Shown: piece after piece, positions 39,301 to 47,130 of the stretch
How the letters are laid out: each line of letters begins with the position of its first letter
How positions within the stretch are numbered: position 1 is the stretch's first letter
DNA from: Timema cristinae
Lineage: Eukaryota > Arthropoda > Insecta > Phasmatodea > Timematidae
Length of the DNA stretch: 64,000 nt
Direction: 5' to 3'
Assembly: GCA_039000515.1 (NCBI GenBank)
Contig: JBCFYV010000012.1
Coordinates: 43,588,355-43,652,354 of the forward strand
Program-made: the position numbers and the translations under genes
The notes under the pieces: model-generated
What the model was told of the DNA's origin: nothing
Databases searched by the model: none
What the model saw: only the letters and a program-made list of their open reading frames with translations

Positions 39301-40119
39301 AAAAGGTCAAAAAAGCTCAAAAAAGCTCAAGAAATAACCAAATTGTCAAAATGGCACAGTTGAGCAAAAATAGTTAAAAGGGCAAAAAGCATAAAAATGA
39401 TAAAATTGGTAAAAATCAAATAATTAAAATGGGTGTGGATGTTAAAGGGGTAAAATAAGTTTAAAAATTTATTAGATTAAAGCTTCCCAGATTATGTTAA
39501 AAGGGACAGAAAGGGTAAAAGTTTAACGGAGTAAAAAGCGGAAAAACGATAAAAAGGGCAAAAAGAAAGCAAGGTTAAGATTTATTATCATTATTATTAT
39601 TATTATTATTATTATATATTATTAGCACCGGTCTTACTACCCGTTCGAGTTATACGCACAAAGTTAAGAGGTTAACGGAGTGAAAAGCGAACCGCTTAGC
39701 TAAGACTTGAAAACACAATCCTCAGAACACCAGACAAGGATTCAAAAAGCAACCCCCCACCATCCCTGTCACCAGCAGTCCATTCTAAATCCAGAGTGAT
39801 TCCTTAGATTAAACTAACATGATGCGTGATTAATTAGAAAATTGTAATGGCCAGCAGAGAAATATTCGATGAATTTCGTCTTTGTGTATGAATGTTCGGA
39901 TACCTTTACGCAATAGCTATCAAATATGGAATAATTTTAACGAAATTTGATGGAAACATTTTTTAACCTAATATAAACAAAATGTATTTATAGTTTTTCA
40001 ATCTTTATATTTCAATATGGAAGCCATTCAAATGGTTTTTTGATATTAGCTCATCTCAATTGATATGAATTTATAACATTAAGACATTGTTTTAATTAAA
40101 TTATGTTTATATAATATAT

Positions 40120-40162
<43 letters not shown>

Positions 40163-43100
40163 ATACTTACATCACGAGAACCACTGCTATTATTTATTAA
40201 TAAAATTTTCTCTTAAATGCAATATTTATTTGTTTTCTGTCTAACTTGATAACCAAAGAAACGGGTTATTTTCAATTCAAAAGAGAAAAACTGTATAACG
40301 ATAGTAAATTAGTAACCACTTCGATGGCCACATGGTCTAACGCACTACTTTCAAATTAAACTAGACTGCCATGACAGGGAATTCGAGGTTCAAATATCAG
40401 TCGGGTATACTGAGGGTGGTTTTTCCATAATGGTTTTCCATCTTCCTCTACACGAATGCGGTTACATTTCATTTAAAAAATTTATCCTAATCCCTAAAAT
40501 CATTAGCGTTATAAATAGTACATAAGCGTAAAAACCGAATGGGTAGTAAGAGGTGGTGATATAAAAAATTAATAATAACTAGGCATTTTTCTAAATATGG
40601 TGTACTTAGAATTTTTTTTAATGGAGGGAGCAAAGTCTACAGTTCACAGAACTACTAGGTAGTTATTAAATCGTCCCAAAATAGAAGCTGTTTACCTTCT
40701 TTCCAACGTGGCACTGTGACGAAAAGCTTGTCCCTCCAAACCTCGATACCTACAGGAATGTTGTTCTCTGGTCGGTAATCTCCGAGCCTGAATGATTCTT
40801 GACGTGAGATGTCGTCAGGGTAGGCGTAGTCCATGTACCTCCAGCTGAATCTCTCCACTAGCTTACTTGTACAGCTCACTAGGTCAGAAACACATCATGA
40901 TACAATATATATTAGGGGCTTATAGAATGTGCTTAGGAATGAAATGTTTTATAGAGTAATTTTAAATAGAATTATTAGTGATCTATATTAGCAATTATTA
41001 TAAAATGAGGGATAAAGCAAGAGAATGCAATGTACTAAATATATAATGATAAAGTGATAAATTGAATAGAGATGAAATTTCAAAAATAATTTTAAACTAA
41101 ATAGATTTGGTAATAGTTTTATTTCATAGTGGTTTAATTCATGTCTTAAAAATGCATTATATAAATGTTTTAATTGCTAGTCAATTAATATTTAAGGCTT
41201 TCATTTATCTATAAATGTTAAATTAGTAATATTTAAAACATTCTTATTACATTTTTAAGTTAATGGTGTTCATATACTTAATTGAATATCATTTGAGTTG
41301 ATACTAACAAGAGGTAAAAAAAGAATTTAAACGTTAATATTATCTTCCCCTTTATTCCTAATTTTATTCATATTTGTTGACCCGTTTTTGCAGGGGTAAG
41401 CCGTATCAAAGCAATATCAAGTTAGGAAACTAAACATCCAGTTCCAAAAATTTTAAAGTTTCAACGTGTACAATATTGAACTAAGTATTGCAATATAAAA
41501 CCAATTATGTCAATAAAAACAAATTAAACTAAATTAAATCTATTTGAGATTAAATTTTACCTAGCTCCTAAGCTGAGCTCACACACAAATACAATCAATT
41601 TATCCCGCAATATTTGCCTTAGCATGATCATGATATAATTGAGACTATGTAATATACATTGTTACAGAAACATGAACGAGAAAATAGCATAGCAGTTTCA
41701 TAAAGAGCATAATGAAATAATAAACTAATATAAACATACATGGAATAAATAAAGTCTTGGCGTGCCAAATAGCATCATGGTTCACCAAGCTATGACCCCA
41801 GAAGTTGTTTATTTTCATTATAATTATCGCTCCTTTATAGGCATTAACTTATTCTTCAATGTTAAGCTATGTAATTGCAACGCTATGGATCCCCTATAAG
41901 ATATTAGCTTTTGGTTGTTTTTTTTTAATATCTTTACAAAATTAAAACTATCTACTAAAAATAAAAAAATAATGTTATGGCAATTTTAATACCCTCTACC
42001 TCCTTTTTCCCCCCATTTCTTCGATCCCTAATTTGAAATTCCAATAATTTCAACTTAATTGATATTTGGGGTGGTTTTTGTACAAAATTGCTAAATTTAA
42101 GTTTTCTTCCTCTCTAAAGGATATTTTTATCATGGAAAATTTTGAATTTTGAAATTTCCTATTTGAAGTATTTTTGATTATTAGGGAGGTCGTATTTAAT
42201 TTTAAACCAAACTCAAACACATGTTTGTATTAGTTTTAGAACTTCTCGAACTCTCCTCCAAACTAGATCTTAATTTTAATATAATCTTCATACCTTTCTA
42301 TTTCCCATTTCAATACCTCCACACTCACCTTACCATATTGTAATTTCAAATTTTAAATATTTTTTTATATTTTATATTCCTTTCTTATGCCTTTACTGTT
42401 ATTTCCTGGGTCCTTATTTAAAATTTTAAGACTTTTATGGTTATTTTAAGTGTTCTCTATTTCTTCCTTTAAAATTTCAATTTTCGACCACACCGAGATG
42501 AAGGTGTTTCTATTAAGTTGGGAAACTTTAATCCCCTTTCCTTTTCCACAAAATTGTCCAAATTACACTCAGAAATTTCAAATTTAAGACCTATTTATTT
42601 ATCTGGAGATGTGTCCTTCTATCTGCCTCATACCAAATTTAGATTTTTTATAATCTTTAAAAGTAGTTTTTGGTTAAAAGCCAACACACCTTCCCCTATT
42701 TAGCCAAGTTAATTTTTTGAAAATAATGTTAGAGACTTTAATTATTATTAGGAGTGGTACATTTACCTATTTTCAAAAGTTTAATTGTATAACTAATATA
42801 CAAAAATTTTAATAATATACACACATTTGCCGGCACCCCATTTTAAAATTTATTCATTTAAATTTTCTGGGTAATTTCAGCAGTTCCTCTACTTTCCTGC
42901 CAAATATCAGTTTTCCATCTCATCTGGAAATGGGGTTTATTTTCTAGACAAACTTTCAGCTGGTATGTTATCTAAATGCTTAACATTCTTAGTAAGTTTA
43001 TTAAGATTATACATTAAATTGTTCAAATTGTGTTTTTTTAATATTTAAGGAACATAACCCAAAAGTAAAACTAGGTAGTTATGATACTTTCCCAACTGTA

Positions 43101-44055
43101 CAAATTATAATAATGTTGGTGCTACTAAATAGTGGTTAGCCAATTTTGGAACATAGATTAACTTAAATCCACACTAAAAACATTGGTCGTTTATAATCTC
43201 ATCCACATGAACTGAGATTATCGTATAAAATATTCCAGCAGTAAAATTTGAGTTCCCAATTCTACTTTCCTTATCTATATACCAATGAAGTAATTGCCTA
43301 AATACAGATAACCTGGATAACCTGGGTTTTAAGTTTAGTTAAAAAATTACCAGTCATTATAACAAAACCATTTACAAAAGTTGTTAAGTCATACCTAGGT
43401 TAGGATAGTTTAGGCTAGATTAGGTTGATTTAAAATATATTAAGCTATGCTATAAGTATTAAACTTAAAAATTATTTATACTTAAATTAGTTTATAGATG
43501 AATAGTGGAAGAGGTTTCAAATATAAGTAATCCTCAATACATAGCTTTGTTTGTGTCTAGATATTGCACGTTGTCAGTATAGTTTTGAATATTATATTTA
43601 TGTACCAATTCATAGTGTGAAATGCTCCAGTGATCCTAGAGTCTAAAGCACTTTGTAGGGGCTTAAAATCAAGCCCGATGTCTGAAGGTGGTTTTTCCAA
43701 ACTCAAAATACGTTAAATAGGTTGCACTGCTTCTAAACTACTCGTAGTTTCTTTTAAATCACTCCACTACGAAGGCATTGAAACACGTATCAAAAGTAGT
43801 GTAAATAATTTTTTAAAGTAGGATTTAGAAAGAATAATAAAGTTACACTAACGGGCAAAGATTACAACTATCTATGATTATATTTTATTAAATAAGACAG
43901 TTAGTAATTTCTTTTTAATGTCATGTTAACGTTGTGAGTGTTAGTGAGCGTTAAATGAGGATCGGAGGGTATCAAACAAAAAGTTACTTACCCATTGAAG
44001 TCGTCATGATTAGGGCCAAAATGAGGACTTCCACCATCATCAAAAACCCCATCAT
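20253..44055 (-). CDS. yellow: Yellow (MRJP/yellow family), whole gene, 3 exons
   Basis: Coding exons at 43,992-44,055, 40,696-40,878 and 20,253-21,358 (64 + 183 + 1106 nt) join exactly to 450 codons plus TAG. Both introns are phase 1 with consensus sites: donor GTAAGT at 43,991 and acceptor TTTCTGACCTAG before 40,878; donor GTAAAC at 40,695 and acceptor TATTTTTTCAG before 21,358. The protein starts with a hydrophobic signal peptide (residues 1 to about 20) and continues into one MRJP domain. Canonical yellow-family signatures include LFVTVPRW before the second junction, YPDW (106-109), RLWVLDSGTVGIGN (133-146), FIANIAVDIG (182-191) and DDVGLVFPSDVKID (350-363). Similarity in content and order is closest to the canonical yellow-y protein known from flies, a secreted cuticular protein required for black melanin patterning. 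The C-terminal tail is shorter than in Drosophila (450 against about 540 residues). The biochemical activity of yellow is not settled. Confidence 0.92.
21359..26880. other. yellow intron 2, 3' part: AT-rich, no gene
   Basis: First 5.5 kb of the 19.3-kb intron (21,359-40,695), adjacent to exon 3. No coding frame of any credibility is seen on either strand. The notable structure is the degenerate R2 repeat at about 23,640-24,720, listed separately. Confidence 0.6.
23640..24720 (-). repeat. R2 degenerate tandem repeat in yellow intron 2
   Basis: The motif TTTAAAGGTAGTTTACTTA and variants recur near 23,680, 23,953, 24,352, 24,485 and 24,670, interleaved with ATTTGGTCAAAAT-type blocks near 23,875, 23,990 and 24,155. 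It is the reverse-complement form of the motif at 4.06-4.62 kb. Spacing is irregular and divergence high, so borders and period are approximate. Confidence 0.4.
26910..27080 (+). repeat. SINE-A copy, degenerate
   Basis: Blocks in the correct SINE-A order: a GTCATTCTCCTCTTGTCTGGTATTC-like middle, GGGAGGTCAAGTTTCAAATC (B box region) and TCTCAGTCGGCTGT, then a T/C-rich tail. The head is eroded. Orientation is opposite to yellow transcription. Confidence 0.55.
27230..27880. repeat. R1 interspersed repeat copy
   Basis: The TTTCACCAGAAAGCA motif (about 27,290), a GTGCTTAGATACTAATTTTAAT block (about 27,560), the ACCATATCGATAACATGG block (about 27,720) and a ...TTCAAGGGGTCATGAAACGCC end (about 27,800) follow the same order as the R1 units at 4.9-6.2 and 53.6-54.7 kb. 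One roughly full unit. Confidence 0.55.
28160..28370 (-). repeat. SINE-B-like copy (tRNA-derived)
   Basis: On the minus strand GGATAGCTCAGTGGAAGAAC is a clear A box and GATTCGATTCCC a clear B box about 50 nt later, followed by a body of about 110 bp. Same sense as yellow transcription. The head differs somewhat from the 31.7-kb copy, so it may be a subfamily. The flanks do not form an acceptor stem, which rules out a functional tRNA. Confidence 0.65.
28540..28640 (+). repeat. Possible SINE remnant
   Basis: A GTAGGTTTGGTTCTCATT stretch resembles a worn B box after a GGTGGGCCAAACCATAGG segment. Too short to assign with confidence. Confidence 0.25.
29130..29345 (-). repeat. SINE-B copy (tRNA-derived)
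   Basis: The minus strand shows GTGTCTGCCTACTGAGTTAG, then a B box CCCAGGTTTGATTC and a body containing TATAATTGTGG and GGGACTGGATGTTGT blocks. These align in order with the copy at 31.7-31.87 kb. It lies in yellow intron 2 in the same sense as the gene. Confidence 0.7.
29475..29580 (-). repeat. SINE-A copy
   Basis: On the minus strand: CGGTGGCCCCATGATCTAAG head, GGTGTCACC, then the GAGATCAAATCTCGGTCAG B-box region and a CTGAGGGCTGTTC end. Same order as the intact copy at 38.2 kb. Confidence 0.7.
29590..31620. other. yellow intron 2, AT-rich, nothing recognised
   Basis: No open frame, SINE head or transposon protein could be supported here. Confidence 0.5.
31690..31870 (-). repeat. SINE-B copy (best preserved head)
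   Basis: Minus strand: CGAGAGTTTAGCTCAGTCAG (A box), GTGTCTGCCCATTGAGCTAA, then a textbook B box CCCAGGTTCGATTCCCGG, followed by a body with TATAATTGTTGAAATGTGGG and TACTGGATGCTGT. The B box is perfect, but the sequence either side cannot form a 7-bp acceptor stem and the T stem has a mismatch. This is a SINE and not a tRNA gene. Same sense as yellow. Confidence 0.78.
32525..32600 (-). repeat. SINE-B head fragment
   Basis: The minus strand reads GTGTCTCAGTCAGTAATGCA then TCTGTCTACTGAGTAAGGTG, matching the SINE-B head; the B box and body are lost or eroded. Confidence 0.45.
32600..33690. other. yellow intron 2, AT-rich, nothing recognised
   Basis: No supported feature on either strand. Confidence 0.5.
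33690..34350. repeat. A/G-rich block built on TAAAAAGG-like words
   Basis: The + strand is almost depleted of C and consists of degenerate repeats of words such as GGTAAAAAGG and GTAAAAGG. Similar blocks occur at 37.16-37.80 and 38.82-39.57 kb. In the yellow pre-mRNA this would be a long pyrimidine-rich stretch. Confidence 0.7.
34490..37150. other. Balanced-composition segment between two A/G-rich blocks
   Basis: Unlike everything around it, this 2.6-kb segment has mixed base composition. It contains the 48-bp minisatellite (35.0-35.9 kb). A 113-codon minus-strand frame at 34,497-34,838 has no recognisable domain. Because similar A/G-rich blocks lie on both sides, the whole 33.7-37.8 kb may be one composite mobile element, possibly a large non-autonomous one. 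No terminal repeats or transposase were identified. Confidence 0.35.
35000..35890 (+). repeat. 48-bp minisatellite, about 17 units
   Basis: Each unit is 48 bp and contains ATGTCCTTCAGACATTAGC followed by TGAAGTTATGCTTTGTAATA. The period was measured from successive GTCCTTCAG words (35,048 and 35,096). Units are nearly identical in the centre and degenerate at both ends. Each holds a small hairpin (CTTCAG - 7 nt - CTGAAG). Because 48 is a multiple of 3, long open frames arise with the 16-residue word LYVLQTLAEVMLCNIV. Single-base indels break the frame several times, so coding is not supported. It lies in yellow intron 2. Confidence 0.95.
37160..37684 (+). repeat. A/G-rich direct duplication, copy 1
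   Basis: Starts with GGTAAACAGGGCAC and ends at AAAGTTTAACGGAGTAAAAA. It matches 39,023-39,545 over its whole length with scattered substitutions and small indels (shared landmarks TATTAAATTGCCGCA, CAACAGTGGTAAAAA, AATGGCACAGT, AGATTAAAGCT). The two copies are about 1.86 kb apart in the same orientation. Confidence 0.9.
38150..38295 (-). repeat. SINE-A copy (best preserved)
   Basis: Minus strand: ACCCGCTTCGGTGGCCGCAA start, GTAGGAGGCACTACTCTCGC, AGTAGACTAGAATGC, then B box GTGGTTCAAATCTCTGTCGG, GTGTACTGAGGAGGC and a body with AAAATGGTTTTCCAATACTT. The A and B boxes are tRNA-like, with a Leu/Ser-type long variable region suggested by the spacing. It defines the family used to recognise the other copies. 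Confidence 0.82.
38344..38361. repeat. (GT)9 microsatellite
   Basis: Uninterrupted GT dinucleotide tract read directly. Confidence 0.95.
38820..39022 (+). repeat. A/G-rich block preceding duplication copy 2
   Basis: Contains the word AAGTAAATCTAATCAACAAG and GACCAAAAGG, seen also at about 37,410-37,450 and 39,265-39,305. This suggests an older tandem period of roughly 385 bp inside the A/G-rich family. The preceding stretch (about 38,700-38,820) is T/C-rich with complementary-looking words. Confidence 0.5.
39023..39545 (+). repeat. A/G-rich direct duplication, copy 2
   Basis: Second copy of the unit at 37,160-37,684, with shared start and end landmarks. Differences are single substitutions and short indels spread along the length, so the duplication is not recent. 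Confidence 0.9.
39582..39615. repeat. (ATT)n microsatellite
   Basis: About eleven ATT units with small interruptions, at the 3' border of the A/G-rich block. Confidence 0.9.
39715..39835 (-). repeat. SINE-A copy, degenerate
   Basis: Minus strand shows ATCTAAGGAATCACTCTGGA, then GGACTGCTGGTGACAGGGAT, GAATCCTTGTCTGGTGT and TCTGAGGATT in the SINE-A order. A and B boxes are both eroded. Confidence 0.6.
40125..40161. repeat. (AT)n microsatellite
   Basis: Alternating AT tract of about 18 units. Confidence 0.93.
40318..40480 (+). repeat. SINE-A copy
   Basis: Reads CACTTCGATGGCCACATGGT, CTAACGCACTACTTTC, TAGACTGCCATGACAGGGAA, B-box region GAGGTTCAAATATCAGTCGG, GTATACTGAGGGTGG and the body TTTTTCCATAATGGTTTTCC. 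All blocks of the family occur in order. It is 215 bp upstream of exon 2's donor in genomic + order, inside intron 2, antisense to yellow. Confidence 0.78.
40696..40878 (-). CDS. yellow: yellow exon 2
   Basis: Codes residues 22 (split Val) to 83 (split Gly). It includes the conserved N-terminal yellow motifs FSWRYMDYAYPDD and LGDYRPENNIPVGIE, and ends in LFVTVPRWKE just before the donor. Acceptor TTTCTGACCTAG and donor GAAG/GTAAAC are consensus sites, and the phase matches both neighbours. The open frame runs on into the intron after the donor; those residues are not part of the protein. Confidence 0.93.
41640..41830. repeat. R1 fragment in yellow intron 1
   Basis: Contains ACATTGTTACAGAAACATGA, AAAGAGCATAATGAAATAAT and a second CCAAATAGCATCATGGTTCACC block. 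This is the paired motif seen in the R1 units at 4.96-5.05 and 53.65-53.74 kb. Only this segment of the unit is present. Confidence 0.5.
41980..42720. repeat. T/C-rich degenerate simple-sequence region
   Basis: Irregular recurrence of AATTTCAAATTTTAA-like words and CCTCCTTT/CCTTTCC-like words over 0.7 kb. It has the look of a very old tandem repeat. No clean period could be read. Confidence 0.4.
43590..43720 (+). repeat. SINE-A remnant in intron 1
   Basis: TCCTAGAGTCTAAAGCACTT (A-box region), AAAATCAAGCCCGATGTCTG (worn B box) and AAGGTGGTTTTTCCAAACTC occur in family order. Heavily eroded. Confidence 0.45.
43992..44055 (-). CDS. yellow: yellow exon 1: signal peptide
   Basis: Encodes residues 1-21 plus one base of codon 22. 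The start is ATG at 44,055-44,053, with a second ATG directly after it; the first has G at -3. The peptide is Met-rich and strongly hydrophobic (VLILALIM core), a plausible secretion signal, as expected for a secreted yellow-family protein. Ends at the consensus donor G/GTAAGTAAC. Too short to appear as a long open frame. The identification rests on phase, splice sites, the signal peptide and the TATA box upstream. Confidence 0.82.
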
Positions 44056-44131
44056 GTCGCCTTGCGATGGAACTGTCTTATGGCGAGAAGTGTCGGTGGT
44101 ACGTTTTCAACAGAAGCGCGTAAAGAAAGGA

Positions 44132-44140
44132 TTACGTCAT
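44132..44140 (-). promoter_or_regulatory. Minimal upstream ORF in the yellow leader
   Basis: ATG ACG TAA on the minus strand, 76 nt before the yellow start codon, in the presumed 5' UTR. A two-codon upstream ORF could dampen translation; effect and transcript inclusion are inferred. Confidence 0.4.
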
Positions 44141-44206
44141 CTAGCAGTCGACAATTCGTGATCCTACGTCTCCATTGACTAACAGCTTAGCGCTGAAGCG
44201 GCTCCG

Positions 44207-44215
44207 CTTTATATA
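44207..44215 (-). promoter_or_regulatory. TATA box of yellow
   Basis: TATATAAAG on the minus strand, about 152 bp upstream of the ATG, in a locally GC-richer stretch (CGGAGC follows directly). This predicts a start site near 44,180-44,190. No clean initiator could be fixed at exactly 30 bp. Confidence 0.65.
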
Positions 44216-44334
44216 ACAAATTTCAGAAACACATGCTTAGAAAGTGGTTTCGAGTGGAGAGTCCAATTCAATTATTACCCTTCAAGATTTGAGAAAACTT
44301 TCTTCGCCATGTTAATAACCTTTTAAATCTGCAA

Positions 44335-44430
44335 CGGTGGTCACATGTTATAAGGTGTGCGGTTAATTCTTGTCCAGAGTACTTGAGGTAGTTTTCCCTT
44401 CTTCATATTAATGCGGATGCAATCATACCT
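44335..44430 (+). repeat. SINE-A remnant upstream of yellow
   Basis: CAACGGTGGTCACATGTTAT, AAGGTGTGCGG, then GAGTACTTGAGGTAGTTTTC and CTTCATATTAATGCGGATGC in family order; the middle with the B box is deleted. It lies about 120 bp upstream of the TATA box. Confidence 0.5.
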
Positions 44431-44464
44431 AAATTGTCCTATCAATATATATTAGTAATACAAC

Positions 44465-44507
<43 letters not shown>

Positions 44508-44508
44508 G
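44465..44508. repeat. (TAA)n microsatellite
   Basis: About fourteen uninterrupted TAA units. Confidence 0.95.
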
Positions 44509-44517
44509 TAAAATGTA

Positions 44518-44680
44518 CTAGTGGTGACACAGTATAAGGAGTCATTCTTGCACTAGCCGTATGGCAAGTTTTAGGGATATCTGGATTCAATTTCTACTCG
44601 ACCGTAGGGAGGATTTTTCCTAAATAGTTTCCAACTCTCCACCCACGCATACATTCTACTCTCTCACTCTAAACTCTATA
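44518..44680 (+). repeat. SINE-A copy upstream of yellow
   Basis: CTAGTGGTGACACAGTATAA, GGAGTCATTCTTGC, a GGATTCAATTTCTACTCGAC B-box region, GTAGGGAGGATTTTTCC and the TAGTTTCCAACTCTCC body occur in order. It starts 10 bp after the TAA microsatellite. Confidence 0.55.
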
Positions 44681-46014
44681 TTCCAAATATCTACTTCAAT
44701 ATTTAAGATATTTTTATAGACTTAACGGGTAAGGTGGATTACACAAAAAATAAAAATATCAATAATAGTAAATATATGTTTGGAGAAAAATAATAATAGG
44801 ATTAATTGAGAGCACACTTTACGAATAAACATGCACTTATAACTATGGTATAATGTTCGAAATGTTCATATGCTTAAAGTGTCCCTTGCAAAATACGTGG
44901 TGTTTCATATTAGCTTATAAAATGTATATTAATCATTGGTCAGACACACACTCACCCACACACTCTTATAACTTATAGCATTTTAATTAAAGTTACAAGC
45001 TCGTAGGCTAGTATATAATAGGCTCCAAGTAATTTTTATTCACATGCTATCTTTTGTCGGGCTACAAAACAACTCAAACCGTGTACTTTGTACGATTAAA
45101 TCATAGGTACCAAGTCATATAATGTTAAGTTCATGCAACGAGGATAAGGGTCTGTGAAAACAACCTGTAACTTGCATATCAAATCAGCCAAAACTTCCCT
45201 CTACTTGTCAATGACTCTATTGGCAAGTGGGGAGGTTGGGGCAACAGGGGAAACCCATTTATTCACATGCTTGCGTACTGTGTAAAAGGAAATATGATCT
45301 TATTGGGCTTTTTCTGCACTAATTATCTCGGTATTGCAGGCTATAACCTTAAGTTTGAACAACATAATTTAATTTTAAATGTCATTAGTGACTTAGTAAT
45401 ATTGCCTACAAAACCTTAATGATATTGTGCAATCACTAGAATGACTTTGCCCATTGTAGAGTATTAGAAATATTGACCATAATGTTTGTTTGATCTCACC
45501 CATAACACCTTAGCTTTCTTTCCCAAAGTGCATGAATGATATTATCCTTAATTAAATAATGGGCTTTCCCATAACGCTTGAATATGCTTTTCCTCAGCCT
45601 TATTGTGAGTGAAATTTAATACTGAAACAGTTTGGGATCTTAGGTTATTATGTATCCCCTTGGGTGAATAAATAGAGGACAGATACTTATTTTGAGGACT
45701 AACTAAGATATATCCCAAGAGGTATATTACATAATTAATAATATTTGTTTTGTTTAAATTTAAATTCTTGCTATTGTTGTGTGTTAGTTTAAGGTTTAAG
45801 TTAAGGTTACATTATATCAAAATTCCTATGGTTGATTTCAGTGTCTCCCCTATCCCTCTTTTTGTTTTTAGCACTGCGTCCTACTACCTCTTCCGGGTTG
45901 TATGTTTATGTGGGCGCACTTATTACTCTAATGGTTTTAGGAAAGAGGTAGGTAATCATCATAGGAAGTGTTCTGGCATTTGCGTGAAGGGAGAGTATAA
46001 AGCCTTTCTGTAAG

Positions 46015-46095
46015 AAGTACTCTCAGTACACCCAACCAAGATTTGAACCTTGACCATCCCATCATCGGCAGTCTATGTGTCAATGTGGTATTTAA
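46015..46095 (-). repeat. SINE-A copy, 3' half
   Basis: Minus strand: GACTGCCGATGATGGGATGG, B box GGTTCAAATCTTGGTTGGG, TGTACTGAGAGTAC. The A-box half is missing or eroded. Confidence 0.65.
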
Positions 46096-46929
46096 AATAA
46101 ACTAGATATAATTTCAACCTATTGTGTGTGTAGCCAACCCTTTTCAATTAGATATTGTGCTAGCTGTGACATAAACAATGAACTTAATTCAATGGTGATT
46201 CTGTTCATATAATAAGTAGACCATTATATAAGTCGAAGACTACAAGGACGTATAGGGCTATTTGTTACGTAACGGCAAGACAGTATTTCCCAATTTAATG
46301 TATTTACGTTCTATTTGGCGAGTTCTAATATCATAGAATTGAAATTAAAACTATAATTAAATTTAAAAAAACAGCATATAATAATTGAAACAGTTATTTA
46401 TTTATTTTTTTTTAGTAATTTTTTGTAAAAATATTTTTGGTAAATTTCCTACGTGTTTATTCACGAAAATGGCCTGTTGTATTCTTCATACCAGAATATA
46501 GATTACATAATTTCGTAGATGCATATTCCTATCTAGAATAAGAAACAAGAAATAGGTTCATTTTTATACACAAGTAAATGCTGCCTAGGTGCAAATATTA
46601 AAGTGTGTATACTCGTCAGCGAGAGAAAAGTGCTAACATCAGCTAGATTAAATGTATCTCAAGATGAACTTATTTAATTTACTATGTTTATATTTTGTAC
46701 TTTGGGGTCTTAGTGTGAGTAAGAGTTATTAGGCACGACCAACTAAGTACCAACCCTTTTAGCAAATTAGCTTTAAATTCCTAAAGTTAGCAACGTCGTT
46801 AAACTATAAGTGAAGATTAACCCAAGCCTGGTATGAGCACTGATATAATTTTTTTAGAACCACGTCTTACTATGCATTAGAGTTATAGCTCTATTAACTT
46901 ATTATACTAATTTGTATTTATATGGTATT

Positions 46930-47045
46930 TATAGAAAGTGTATCCACATTTTCTTACGGAGGATCGAACTCAAATCTCTCAGTCTTTGGCAGTCTAGCCT
47001 ATTGCGAGAGTAGCACCTTAGACCATGCGGACACCTAAGCAGGTT
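46930..47045 (-). repeat. SINE-A copy
   Basis: Minus strand: CCTGCTTAGGTGTCCGCATG, GTCTAAGGTGCTACTCTCGC, AATAGGCTAGACTGCC, then GAGATTTGAGTTCGATCCTC. The head is one of the best in the window. Confidence 0.75.
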
Positions 47046-47069
47046 ACTGATATATTCTAGGAAAACTTA

Positions 47070-47130
47070 GCCAAGGGTCCCGGGTTGGATTCCCGTGACC
47101 AGGTGTTATCTTAAGACAAACGAAATGTAC
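47070..47130 (+). repeat. SINE B-box remnant
   Basis: GGGTCCCGGGTTGGATTCCC followed by GTGACCAGG is a tRNA-like B box without a recognisable A box upstream. Confidence 0.35.

Larger units (their letters stand above)
40879..43991 (-). other. yellow intron 1 (3.1 kb)
   Basis: Begins GTAAGTAAC after exon 1 and ends TTTCTGACCTAG before exon 2. Contains an R1 fragment, a T/C-rich degenerate repeat and a SINE-A remnant, listed separately. No other coding signal. Confidence 0.85.

Noticed and set aside
43955..44161. 68-codon + strand frame over yellow exon 1
   Set aside because: It is the antisense of the signal-peptide exon and 5' leader; the minus strand has TATA box, ATG and consensus donor.
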